Source of the DNA: Rhizobium sp. NXC24
Lineage (GTDB): Bacteria; Pseudomonadota; Alphaproteobacteria; Rhizobiales; Rhizobiaceae
DNA length: 64,000 nt
NCBI RefSeq assembly: GCF_002944315.1
Contig: NZ_CP024314.1
Location: 248,001 to 312,000, forward strand
Direction of reading: 5' to 3'
Under the pieces are notes generated by a model. That model was not told the DNA's origin. It saw only the letters and a list, made by a program, of their open reading frames with translations, and searched no databases. Each line of letters begins with the position of its first letter. Within the stretch, counting starts at the first letter, position 1. Shown here one piece after another: positions 34,807-42,984 of this stretch. Both the position numbers and the translations under genes were made by a program.

Positions 34807-35913
34807 ATGTCTGACACTATTACAACGCTTCATGCTCTCAAGGAGCATCTGTACGCAGCAATGCAACTGGAACATGCAACCATTCCACCCTATCTGACGG
34901 CGCTTTATTCGATCAAGCCCGGTACCAACGTGGATGCTGTCCAAGTCATTCGGGTGGTCGCGGTCGAGGAAATGCTGCACTTGACGGTTGCGGCAAACCT
35001 TCTGAACGCCATCGGCGGGACCCCTGATTTGACCAGGCCAGGATTCGTGCCTTCCTACCCCGCGCATCTTCCGGACGGTGAAACCGATTTCAAAGTAAGT
35101 CTGGCGTCGTTCAGCAAGGAGACGCTTGCGATCTTCAAGAAGATCGAGCGTCCGCGTCTCGCCCCGGGATCACAGAAGCTCGTGAAACGCCTGTACCGTG
35201 GAAGCGTGTCGGTGCTTGCAAGCTATCCGGGCGCCAGCGACATGCAATATTACAGCATTGGGGATTTCTACGCGGCCATCGAAGACGGATTCGATCGTCT
35301 TGAGAAGGAAGCGAATGCCGCCGGTAAGACGATTTTCATCGGGGATCGGAAGCGCCAGGTCACATCGGAATATTACTATTCCGGCGGCGGCGAGCTCTTT
35401 CCCGTCATTGATATCGAAAGCGCAAGATCGGCGATCCGCCTGGTGATGGAACAGGGCGAAGGTGCCGGCGGCGGCATCTATGACCATGAGAGAGAACTCG
35501 CGCATTACTACCGCTTCGACGAGCTGGACAGAGAGCGCTACTACCAGCCCGAGGACAGGCCCGGCCATCCGACCGGCCCGACCTTCAGCGTCGATTGGCA
35601 GGCGGTTTATCCGGTCAAACCCGATCTGAAACTCTCCGACATCGACGGCAATAAGAACCCCGAACTCTACGAGGCGGCGCTCTCGTTCAATCAAACCTAT
35701 GCGGAATTCCTCGGGCAATTGACGCTGGCTTTCAACGGCCAGCCGCAGTTGCTGCTGCAGGCAGTGCCCAGAATGTTCGAATTCAGGAATCTGATGGGAG
35801 ACCTGATCCGCAATCCCCTGCCCAACCACCCCGGCCAATATGCGATGGCGACGTTTGAGATTGGCGACAAAGAACTGGTGCGCGGCGTGGCGATCGAGGA
35901 GGCGCAGGCATGA
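34807..35913 (+). CDS. Ferritin-like (VioB/iminophenylpyruvate-dimer-synthase-type) protein
   Basis: The 368-residue protein has an N-terminal ferritin-like domain (PF12902 type): MQLEHATIPPYLTALYS, then VAVEEMLHLTVAANLLNAIG with the E-x2-H metal motif, and a longer C-terminal part (YDHERELAHYYRFDELDRER) that may complete a second metal site. The family is best known from VioB and RebD, which couple iminopyruvates in bisindole biosynthesis, but many members stand alone with unknown function. It starts 43 bp after the second GMC gene and overlaps the next gene by ATGA. Its redox-active di-iron site might serve the neighbouring flavoenzymes. Confidence 0.82.
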   Translation: MSDTITTLHALKEHLYAAMQLEHATIPPYLTALYSIKPGTNVDAVQVIRVVAVEEMLHLTVAANLLNAIGGTPDLTRPGFVPSYPAHLPDGETDFKVSLASFSKETLAIFKKIERPRLAPGSQKLVKRLYRGSVSVLASYPGASDMQYYSIGDFYAAIEDGFDRLEKEANAAGKTIFIGDRKRQVTSEYYYSGGGELFPVIDIESARSAIRLVMEQGEGAGGGIYDHERELAHYYRFDELDRERYYQPEDRPGHPTGPTFSVDWQAVYPVKPDLKLSDIDGNKNPELYEAALSFNQTYAEFLGQLTLAFNGQPQLLLQAVPRMFEFRNLMGDLIRNPLPNHPGQYAMATFEIGDKELVRGVAIEEAQA

Positions 35914-36455
35914 GTACCAAAGATCATTCCCACCACTTTCTTGCCTTCTCGACGGAGGTGAGCGCCTTTGCCACCTTCGAATTGTGGGCCACAGGCCAGG
36001 TAGAAGCCTACCTTGCGACCGTCACCGCCGCAGTTGGCGACGAGATCTTGAACGAACTGCTTTTCACCTACGAAAAGATCTGTCTGGAGACGGAAGGCCA
36101 GCCTTCGTCCAAGCGGAAGGCACGTCTGCGCCGGGAGATTTTTGGAAGCGAGAAACTTGGCCCGGTCGCGCGAAACATCATCAAGCTCTGGTACGTCGGC
36201 ACTTGGTACGAACTGCCGACGGCCTGGTTCGAGGCGTTCGGTGTCAGGTCAAAGGACGTGACCTTTGTCGTATCGCCGGCGGCCTATGCCGAAGGCCTGA
36301 TGTGGAAGGCGATCGGAGCCCATCCCGCGGGGGCGAAGGCCCCGGGTTACGGGTCATGGGCGTCCCCGCCACGGATTCCGGCATTCGCGGGCGAGCATGC
36401 GAATGCGCAAGTCAAGGAAGTTCAAGTCAACCGCAACGAAGGATTGGCAAAATGA
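35910..36455 (+). CDS. Sugar dehydrogenase small subunit, copy 2
   Basis: The 181-residue protein is a paralogue of the small subunit at 30525: FSTEVSAFATFELWATGQVE, GPVARNIIKLWYVGTWYELP and AYAEGLMWKAIGAHPAGAK align clearly. It has a longer C-terminal tail and no Tat motif. It overlaps the ferritin-like gene by ATGA at its start and the TIM-barrel gene by ATGA at its end. It is the likely partner of the second GMC enzyme, though the two are separated by the ferritin-like gene. Confidence 0.8.
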   Translation: MSTKDHSHHFLAFSTEVSAFATFELWATGQVEAYLATVTAAVGDEILNELLFTYEKICLETEGQPSSKRKARLRREIFGSEKLGPVARNIIKLWYVGTWYELPTAWFEAFGVRSKDVTFVVSPAAYAEGLMWKAIGAHPAGAKAPGYGSWASPPRIPAFAGEHANAQVKEVQVNRNEGLAK

Positions 36456-37390
36456 GCACGCAAACACCTCGACTCTCCCCCGATAAAGTCTGGCTTGGAA
36501 TCACGCCGACGCTTTGGTGGAATGATGATTTCATCAATATCGATATCGGCATTCCCTTCGAGCAATGCATCAGCGAAATGGCGCTTGCCGGCTATGTCGG
36601 CTGCAGCATCGGCCACAAATATCCGACGAACCCCAAGGTTCTGAAGGCGGCACTCGACCTGCGTGGTCTGCGCGTCTCTGAACCATGGGTCAGCACCTAT
36701 TTCACGATTAAAGCCATGAAAGAGCAGACAATCGCAAAGGTTCGCGAGCAACTCGCCTTTTTGGAGGAGATGGAGCGCGGCAGCACGGATCCGAGGAGAG
36801 CAGATCTTGTCGTGGCCGAGTTCGGCCATGCCGTCAATCCGCTGCCATTCGCGCTGTTTCCGAATTGCCCGACGTTGACCGACGAACAGTGGGATCGATT
36901 GGTGGATGGACTGCATCAGATTGGCAGGATTGCCAGGGAGGAAGGTCGGCGCCTTTGCTATCATCCGCATCTCGGCACCGGTGTGATGATCGCTTCGGCC
37001 GTCGATCGGCTGATGGAAAGGACCGATCCGGATATCGTCCATCTGTTGCTGGATACCGCCCATCTTGCCGCCGCCGGCGTCGATCCCCTGGCTGTCACCA
37101 AGAAATACGCCTCCCGCATCAAGCATATCCACCTGAAGGATATCCGCGCCGATGTCGTAAGCCGCGTTCATGCAGAAGGGCTTTCCTTCGAGGCGGCCAT
37201 TGAGGCCGGCATATTCACCGTTCCCGGCGACGGCTCGATAAAGACCTTCCCGCAAATTCTTGCGACGCTTGCTGAGGCCAATTTTGCCGGTTGGCTGGTG
37301 ATCGAGGCAGAGCAGGATCCGGCAAAGGCCAATCCGCTCCGTTATGCCAAGATGGCGCGTGCCTATCTGCACGAGACGCTTGGGTGGTAG
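36452..37390 (+). CDS. Xylose-isomerase-like TIM barrel (IolE-type)
   Basis: The 312-residue protein resembles inosose dehydratase and sugar isomerase/epimerase barrels: KVWLGITPTLWWNDDF, CYHPHLGTGVMI, LLDTAHLAAAGVDP, IKHIHLKDIRAD and VIEAEQDP. The Asp, His and Glu in these blocks are the typical metal ligands. IolE dehydrates 2-keto-myo-inositol; relatives isomerise or beta-eliminate keto sugars. In this operon a 3-keto or other keto sugar made by the GMC enzymes is the natural substrate. The start overlaps the previous stop by ATGA and it ends 2 bp before the next gene. Confidence 0.85.
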   Translation: MSTQTPRLSPDKVWLGITPTLWWNDDFINIDIGIPFEQCISEMALAGYVGCSIGHKYPTNPKVLKAALDLRGLRVSEPWVSTYFTIKAMKEQTIAKVREQLAFLEEMERGSTDPRRADLVVAEFGHAVNPLPFALFPNCPTLTDEQWDRLVDGLHQIGRIAREEGRRLCYHPHLGTGVMIASAVDRLMERTDPDIVHLLLDTAHLAAAGVDPLAVTKKYASRIKHIHLKDIRADVVSRVHAEGLSFEAAIEAGIFTVPGDGSIKTFPQILATLAEANFAGWLVIEAEQDPAKANPLRYAKMARAYLHETLGW

Positions 37391-37392
37391 CG

Positions 37393-38394
37393 ATGGATAG
37401 GGGCGCAAAAAGAGAGATTTTGCTGAGCCTGTTCATGTTTACGGCGGACCTGCGGCCGAATGATCGGGCCTATACCCAAATCCTGATCGATCACATCAAG
37501 GCCCTTCTCGCCATGGGTTACGACGGCTTCGATTTGCCGATCGCCGCCCAGCAGACGAGCGACCATCAGGCCGAGATCGACAGCTACGCCCGCTTCAAGC
37601 AAGCCTTGGACGCCGCCGGCTTGGAAACGATACGCTTCACGACCAATGTCGGGACAACCCGTACCTTCGATCCAACGTCGCCTTTCCGGGAGCAGCGGGA
37701 AGGCGCCTTGGCCTACTTGAAGTCCCGCGTCGACATCACGTCGATCCTGGGTGGCAAGACCGTCATGGCGGGACCGATCGTCTTCCCTTATGGCGTCTTT
37801 CCGACGCTCGATTCCGGCACGCCGCTATGGAGCGACGCGCTGCAGGATTGGCTTGAACCTCGCTACAGGCTCGCGCGGCCGATTATCGAGGAACTCGCCA
37901 ATTATGCGGAAAAGAGAGCCGTCAAGCTCGCGATCGAGCCGGTGGACCATTGGGAAACACCGGCGCCGAACATGGTCTCGGATGTGCTCGATTTTCTGGA
38001 AGGGGTCGGCAGTTCCCAGGCGGGCTTGACCATCGACAGCGCCCATGTGGTGCTTGGAAGCAGCGGACCTGCGGCTTTCCAGAACGACTTGCGCAACACC
38101 GTGGCGCAGCGTCGTCTGAACTACATCCATATTTCTGCGCCTGATCGAGGCGCGTTGAAGGACTGCTGGATCCCCTGGGAAAGCTTCCTTGCGCCGATCC
38201 TGCCGGTCTATGACGGCCCATTCCTGATCGAAGTCTTCAACGCGGTGCCGGCTTTTCTCGGCGGCCTGCGTCTAACCCGTCGCAAGTTCTGGATTCCCGG
38301 CGAGGATCAGCCGGTGGCGGACCAATCCAGTGCCTACGACCTCGCCCGCGACGGTTTGGAAACCCTCCGGGAGGAATTCGCCAAGCTTGAGTAA
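37393..38394 (+). CDS. Sugar isomerase/epimerase-like TIM barrel (tagatose/psicose 3-epimerase relatives)
   Basis: The 333-residue protein has the four metal-ligand blocks of ketose 3-epimerases: Glu in LAIEPVDHWE, Asp in LTIDSAHVVLG, His in YIHISAPDRG and Glu in FLIEVFNAVP. Unlike classic enzymes it has a longer insertion before the first ligand. It starts 2 bp after the preceding barrel gene, so the two are expressed together. Members of this superfamily also act as 3-keto-glycoside lyases and C-glycoside deglycosidases. That activity would suit a pathway with two sugar oxidases; it is an inference. Confidence 0.83.
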   Translation: MDRGAKREILLSLFMFTADLRPNDRAYTQILIDHIKALLAMGYDGFDLPIAAQQTSDHQAEIDSYARFKQALDAAGLETIRFTTNVGTTRTFDPTSPFREQREGALAYLKSRVDITSILGGKTVMAGPIVFPYGVFPTLDSGTPLWSDALQDWLEPRYRLARPIIEELANYAEKRAVKLAIEPVDHWETPAPNMVSDVLDFLEGVGSSQAGLTIDSAHVVLGSSGPAAFQNDLRNTVAQRRLNYIHISAPDRGALKDCWIPWESFLAPILPVYDGPFLIEVFNAVPAFLGGLRLTRRKFWIPGEDQPVADQSSAYDLARDGLETLREEFAKLE

Positions 38395-38457
38395 CTTTCG
38401 GCGCTTTAATCGATCCGCTGACACCGACCAATATCACAAAAAGGACTGGTGACGACG

Positions 38458-39387
38458 ATGAACGAAATACAGCCTTCACCTCTTCACATGCGGGGCCTGA
38501 CCACATTGCGGCGCGTGGCGCCGTCACAGCGGGTCACCGCCGATCGACTCGGCGCCCTGGCGGATCTCCCCGGTTTCTGGGAAGGGACGGGTTTCAGCCT
38601 TATTGCTCGTCCCGATTATTCCGGGCGCAGCGAACACGGCTTCTACCTTCAACTCAATCTGTTGCATGAAACGATCGAATTCACTTCGATCGGCTCCCCC
38701 GTCTTCAATCGTGGCAGCGAGCAAGGCGATATCGCCATTTATGGCGTCACCTATCTGCATCGCGTCACGGACGGCACCAATGGCGGCGCGCTTCATATCG
38801 AACCCGGCATGTGGCTGACTATCCCGGCGACGACTGCGCCAAAGGCCGACGCGAGCATTGCGAGGCTGGGTACGATTCCCCACGGCAATGCCTTCTGCAC
38901 GGTTGGTTTCGTACAGCATGCGGAGTTCAACAAGGTACCGGACATTCCGCCGGCCAATACGATACCCTTCCCCATAGACGGCAAGCCGCCGGAACCCGGC
39001 AGCAAGAATCCGTATCCGGAATATGATCTCGCCATTCCGAGCCAATTCCGAACCAATCCTGTCCCGGCAGGCATTGTTCAGGCGATGATCGATGACCCCA
39101 ACCAGGTGCTGCGGGATACCTTGAACCATCAGGTCTTCGAGCAGGGGCAGACGCTCAAGCAGATCACACGGTTGATAACCTCCACGGCCGGCGGCATCGC
39201 AAATATCCCGTTCATCACCACCAATGCCAATACGCTCGATCTCGACTCCGTCTTTGCCATCGAAACTGTCGTGGACGCTCTGGGCAACGAGTTTCTGCAA
39301 CTGCAATATTCGCAAACCGGCTTGCTGAATTTCAAAGGCAAGAGCTTTCCGCACGTAACGGTCGGAACATTGATCAAAGCATTTTAG
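38458..39387 (+). CDS. Heme-binding/lipocalin-like beta-barrel family protein of unknown function
   Basis: The 309-residue protein contains LGALADLPGFWEGTGFSLIA, GDIAIYGVTYLHRVTDGTNG, HIEPGMWLTIPATTAP and TIPHGNAFCTVGF, a pattern shared by large bacterial and fungal proteins sometimes labelled heme-binding. It looks like a beta-barrel with a helical C-terminal part. No signal peptide is visible. The ATG at 38458 is 64 bp after the epimerase gene with AAAAAGGA upstream; a GTG three codons earlier is possible. It is the last gene of the operon. Its ligand is unknown. Confidence 0.7.
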   Translation: MNEIQPSPLHMRGLTTLRRVAPSQRVTADRLGALADLPGFWEGTGFSLIARPDYSGRSEHGFYLQLNLLHETIEFTSIGSPVFNRGSEQGDIAIYGVTYLHRVTDGTNGGALHIEPGMWLTIPATTAPKADASIARLGTIPHGNAFCTVGFVQHAEFNKVPDIPPANTIPFPIDGKPPEPGSKNPYPEYDLAIPSQFRTNPVPAGIVQAMIDDPNQVLRDTLNHQVFEQGQTLKQITRLITSTAGGIANIPFITTNANTLDLDSVFAIETVVDALGNEFLQLQYSQTGLLNFKGKSFPHVTVGTLIKAF

Positions 39388-39417
39388 GCTGGTTTGGCGA
39401 AGTGCCGCTATGCGGTT

Positions 39418-39447
39418 GGGACCGGTTCTGCGACCAGAACCGGTCCC
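39418..39447. terminator. Strong stem-loop at the end of the sugar-oxidation operon
   Basis: A perfect 12-bp stem (GGGACCGGTTCT / AGAACCGGTCCC) with a 6-base loop lies between the convergent genes ending at 39387 and 39527. It has no long T-run, but its symmetry and place suggest it stops transcription from both sides. Confidence 0.7.
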
Positions 39448-39526
39448 CCGTGATATTATCGTTCTCTCCCAGCAATGCCGGCCGGAAAGGCTGGGACGAA
39501 ACCTCATCGTGGGAGGATTTTTCCCA

Positions 39527-40429
39527 TTAATGTTTCAAAATGACCTTCCCTTGAGCTCCCGCGGCGACCGCGTTTTGGGCCGCCCCGATCTCTTCGAGCT
39601 GGAAGCTGTGCGATATGGGTATGACGAGCAATCCCCGCGCGGCTGCGTCCAGCACCGCGTCGAGCGTGGCAGCATCGGTTCGATGGTAGAGTTCGTGGAT
39701 GATCACGCGGTTGTCGGTGTTGGCGCCTTCGGGCACCGGAACGATGCTGGCGACTTGACCGCCGTCTTTCACATGTCCGATGAGGTTTTGAGCCACAGGC
39801 GCCGCGGCGCTAATCGCGTAGTTGAAGGTGGGGCTCTCCGCTGGCACGGTGATGTCCAAGGCTTCTTCCGCTAGCTCCTGCGCCTCATTCAACCGCTCTG
39901 GCCGAACGCCGGCGACAGGTTTGGCACCTATCTGCTGGATGTATTGGATCGCGGCGCGTCCAACAGAGCCGAGAGCACCCGAGATCAATACACGGTCGCC
40001 TGCCTTGACACCCAAGGCATCCACCGTCTGCCGCCCGGTAAGGCCAGCCTTAACCAAGGCCGCTCCCTGTTCGAACGTCAGTGCGGCGGGCAGCTTGGCA
40101 ACGGAGGTTGCGGGCACGAGTCCGAATTCGGCATGGGCGCCTTTGCCATTCGCTGAGAAGTCGGCAACGACCCTGTCGCCGATCGCAAAGCCCGTAACGC
40201 CTTCACCGATTTCCGATATCGTGCCAGCGGCGTCGCCGCCCAGCACCGCCGGCAGCGGAAGCGGTATGTACTGAGCCATAAAGCCCTGGCGCAGGATGAG
40301 GTCGAAGGGGTTAACGGCCGAAGCTTCGATTTTGATCAGGACTTCACCGGCTCCCGGCTTCGGTGTCGGAATATCACCGATCTCAAATTGCTCGATACCG
40401 CCATAGGATTTCAGAAGAGCAGCCTTCAT
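39527..40429 (-). CDS. NADP-dependent zinc-independent quinone oxidoreductase (MDR family)
   Basis: The 300-residue protein is a medium-chain reductase of the quinone oxidoreductase branch: MKAALLKSYGGIEQFEIGDI, NPFDLILRQGF, GGDAAGTISEIGEGVTGFAI and a nucleotide-binding motif GALGSVGRAAIQYIQ. No structural zinc cysteines are seen. The family reduces quinones or enones with NADPH. ATG 40429 is preceded by GGAGACA; an upstream ATG 11 codons earlier is less likely. It follows the DoxX and dioxygenase genes on the same strand, a set often controlled by the divergent LysR regulator. Confidence 0.88.
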   Translation of the reverse strand: MKAALLKSYGGIEQFEIGDIPTPKPGAGEVLIKIEASAVNPFDLILRQGFMAQYIPLPLPAVLGGDAAGTISEIGEGVTGFAIGDRVVADFSANGKGAHAEFGLVPATSVAKLPAALTFEQGAALVKAGLTGRQTVDALGVKAGDRVLISGALGSVGRAAIQYIQQIGAKPVAGVRPERLNEAQELAEEALDITVPAESPTFNYAISAAAPVAQNLIGHVKDGGQVASIVPVPEGANTDNRVIIHELYHRTDAATLDAVLDAAARGLLVIPISHSFQLEEIGAAQNAVAAGAQGKVILKH

Positions 40430-40543
40430 TGCTTGTCTCCAGATGTCTGGTGTTGCTTTCACAAAATTCCGGTCTTCCGCCGAACGTTTGATCAGATCGC
40501 ATGAGCGCGATACGCCCCTGCCGCCCGACGGAAGTACGCTGGC

Positions 40544-40966
40544 TTATGCGCTTTTCGTGGCTGAGACCTGGTTCGAAGACGAGCGCCGGATGTTGTCCAA
40601 TGCCCAGCTACCGGCGCCGGCAAAGGCGATGAAGAGGAAGATGAAGCAGAACATGATGGCTGGCTCGCCCATGTTGAGTGCCGGCCAGAAGCCCTGCGGC
40701 GCATGCGCCATCCAGTAGGCGGCTGCCATTTCGCCCGAGGCGATGAAGGCGGCGACGCGCGTGAAGAGACCGGCGGTAATCAGCAATCCAGTGACGATCT
40801 CGATTGCGCCGGCGATGAGCATGATGGCCGGCAACGGATAGGGCACGCCCGGAATTGCCGCCGGGAACTGGAAGAACTTCATTGTCGCGTGTTCGAGGAA
40901 CAGCAGTGCGGTCACGATCCGCAAAATCGCGAGGACATGAGGCGTCCATTTCGTGGTGTTCAACAT
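40544..40966 (-). CDS. DoxX family membrane protein
   Basis: The 140-residue protein has four hydrophobic helices (VLAILRIVTALLFLEHA, AIMLIAGAIEIVTGLLIT, AAFIASGEMAAAYWMA, AIMFCFIFLFIAFAG) and the DoxX pattern LFLEHATMKFFQFP. DoxX-like proteins occur with thiol or quinone redox enzymes in the inner membrane; their exact function is not settled. It lies 75 bp after the dioxygenase gene and 114 bp before the quinone oxidoreductase gene on the same strand. Confidence 0.9.
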   Translation of the reverse strand: MLNTTKWTPHVLAILRIVTALLFLEHATMKFFQFPAAIPGVPYPLPAIMLIAGAIEIVTGLLITAGLFTRVAAFIASGEMAAAYWMAHAPQGFWPALNMGEPAIMFCFIFLFIAFAGAGSWALDNIRRSSSNQVSATKSA

Positions 40967-41041
40967 GATATTTCTCCTGAATGGCCGTTGAGATCGTCAA
41001 GCGGCGGTGGTGTTGATTTCGATTTTCTTTTCAGCGCTTCA

Positions 41042-41878
41042 TCATTGGCCTGACGCGGCGATGGGCACATTGCCGAAGCGGAAGCTGGAAGCTGTGAGCC
41101 CGCCTGCGAAGTCATTCTGATGATAGGTGACGGCGCCGGGTTCATCTCTTGCGGCCCCGACTGCCACCATCAGCGGGATGAGATGATCCTCGCGTGGATG
41201 CGCAGCGCGGGCAGATGGTGCCTGCTCCCATTCGAGCAACAGCTTCGCTCGCTCATAGGGAGAAGAGTGGACCAGCGTCTGCTGGAGCCACGCATCAAAC
41301 TGGCGGGATGGCTCGTGGCCTTCATTGCCCCGCATGGCCCTCAGATTGTGATAGCTGAGGCCGCTTCCGATGATCAGCACGCCTTCATCGCGCAGCGGCG
41401 CCAGCGCGCGCCCGGCTTCAAGATGCAATGCCGGATCGTAGCTGACGTCCAGTGAGAGCTGAACGACAGGCACGTTTTCCTCGGGATAGAGCGGCTTCAG
41501 GATACTGAAAGTACCATGGTCGAAACCACGGGTCGGATCGAGCGCAGCCTCAATGCCGCGTCCCTGCAGCAGAGCCTGCACGCGCTTGGCAAGCTCAGGC
41601 TGGCCCGGCGCACCATATTTGATGTGATAAAGATATTCGGGGAAGCCGTGATAGTCGTAGACCATCCCCGGCTGGGCGCCTGAAGATATGGCAAAGCGCT
41701 GCTCTTCCCAATGGCCGGAGACCACCAAGATTGCCCGGACTGCATTGCCGAGCTCCGCGCGCATCTCGACCAACGACTGCTCGAGCTTGTCGAAGTTCCG
41801 GCGGAATCCATCGGTGATATAAGGCCAGGGACCACCGCCATGGCTGACGAAATAGGTCGGAAGACTAAGCTCATTCAT
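41042..41878 (-). CDS. Extradiol dioxygenase of the LigB/DODA type
   Basis: The 278-residue protein has the class III ring-cleavage motifs: TYFVSHGGGPWPYI near the start, ILVVSGHWEEQRFAI, RGFDHGTFSILKPLYPE, VLIIGSGLSYHNL and REDHLIPLMVAVGAA. The His residues in SHGG and GLSYHN are expected metal or acid-base residues. Homologues open catechols such as DOPA. ATG 41878 has AAGGG upstream; longer frames are weakly supported. It is divergent from a LysR gene with a clear LysR box between, and heads a DODA-DoxX-oxidoreductase cluster. Confidence 0.9.
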   Translation of the reverse strand: MNELSLPTYFVSHGGGPWPYITDGFRRNFDKLEQSLVEMRAELGNAVRAILVVSGHWEEQRFAISSGAQPGMVYDYHGFPEYLYHIKYGAPGQPELAKRVQALLQGRGIEAALDPTRGFDHGTFSILKPLYPEENVPVVQLSLDVSYDPALHLEAGRALAPLRDEGVLIIGSGLSYHNLRAMRGNEGHEPSRQFDAWLQQTLVHSSPYERAKLLLEWEQAPSARAAHPREDHLIPLMVAVGAARDEPGAVTYHQNDFAGGLTASSFRFGNVPIAASGQ

Positions 41879-41962
41879 ATGGATCTGCCCTTGTCGAACT
41901 GTGCGGATGCCGCATGGCATCTTGGCTTGATGGGCAGACCTTGAACTTTTCGCCAATGTTGA

Positions 41963-41981
41963 TCAATGTGGCTTACATTGA
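41963..41981. promoter_or_regulatory. LysR box between the dioxygenase and lysR genes
   Basis: TCAATGT, five bases, ACATTGA form a perfect 7-bp inverted repeat that contains the T-N11-A core of LysR sites. It lies 29 bp before the lysR start and 85 bp before the divergent dioxygenase start, where the LysR protein would control both. Confidence 0.7.
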
Positions 41982-42009
41982 AGAGCTATTTCCTCAGGGT
42001 TGATGATCA

Positions 42010-42954
42010 ATGGACACCTTGACGAGTTTGCGCGTCTTTTGCGCCGTGGCTGAACTTAAGAGCTTCACAGTGGCTGCGGATCGCCTTGGCCTCTCGCCGG
42101 CCATGGCGAGCAAACATGTGATGCACTTGGAAAGCCGGCTGGGAACGCGGCTGCTGAACCGAACCAGCCGGCACGTCAGCATGACCGAGAGCGGCATGCT
42201 CTATTTCAACCAGACCAGGCAGATGCTCGACGGATTGGATGAGGTGGAAGCCGCCGTGAGCAACGTCACGGTCATGCCCCGCGGAACACTAAAGTTCAGT
42301 GCCCCGGTATGGGCCGCAAATTCGCTCATCGCCCGCGTGCTTGCCGAATATCAGCAGCGCTATCCCGACGTGCGCTTCGACATGGATCTTAGTGGCCGCA
42401 TCGTCAATCTGGTGGATGAGGGCTTCGATCTCGCTTTGCGCGCGACCGCACCCGAGCGGCTCGATCCGAGCCTTGTCGCACGCCCCTTGATGCAGGTTGC
42501 CTTTCATCTCGTGGGATCTCCCGGCTATCTGTCACGAACAGGGCGTCCTACCGAGGTGGCTGATCTCAATGGTCACGCGCTGCTGGCCTACAGCGGCATG
42601 AACATGAACGGCGGCTTGGCGATCAAGGGAACAGAGGGACCGGAAACGGTGAATTTCCGACCCGTCATGCAAAGCGAAAACGAGATCATGCTGCATCTGG
42701 CCGCGCTCGAGGATATGGGCCTCGTCTTTTTGCCGATATGGATGACGCAGAATGACATTGCCGAAGGGCGCCTGGAGTTGGTTCTTCCCAAGGCAGTGAC
42801 ATTCAACGCCACTCTTCATGCCGTTTATCCCAGCAAAAAATACCTTTCAGCCAAAGTTCGCACCTTCATCGACTTTATCGCTGCGCGAAAGAACCTCTGC
42901 TCAGCGGCAGCCGAAGAACAGTCGGCCGGGGAGGTTCATTCCATTGATTGGTGA
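42010..42954 (+). CDS. LysR family transcriptional regulator
   Basis: The 314-residue protein has a winged helix (LRVFCAVAELKSFTVAADRL, then GLSPAMASKHVMHLESRLGT) and a LysR effector domain with FDLALRATAPERLDPSLVAR, typical of the CrgA/DmlR-like branch. It is divergent from the dioxygenase cluster and a perfect LysR box lies between, so it probably regulates that cluster and itself. The inducer may be a catechol or quinone; this is inferred from the neighbours. Confidence 0.9.
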   Translation: MDTLTSLRVFCAVAELKSFTVAADRLGLSPAMASKHVMHLESRLGTRLLNRTSRHVSMTESGMLYFNQTRQMLDGLDEVEAAVSNVTVMPRGTLKFSAPVWAANSLIARVLAEYQQRYPDVRFDMDLSGRIVNLVDEGFDLALRATAPERLDPSLVARPLMQVAFHLVGSPGYLSRTGRPTEVADLNGHALLAYSGMNMNGGLAIKGTEGPETVNFRPVMQSENEIMLHLAALEDMGLVFLPIWMTQNDIAEGRLELVLPKAVTFNATLHAVYPSKKYLSAKVRTFIDFIAARKNLCSAAAEEQSAGEVHSIDW

Positions 42955-42984
42955 CTTCCGGGCGGCAAACGCGACCGACAACCC

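Noticed and set aside
35840..36452. Upstream extension of the IolE-like barrel frame
   Set aside because: The extension overlaps the small-subunit gene in another frame; the ATG at 36452 with ATGA coupling is the natural start.
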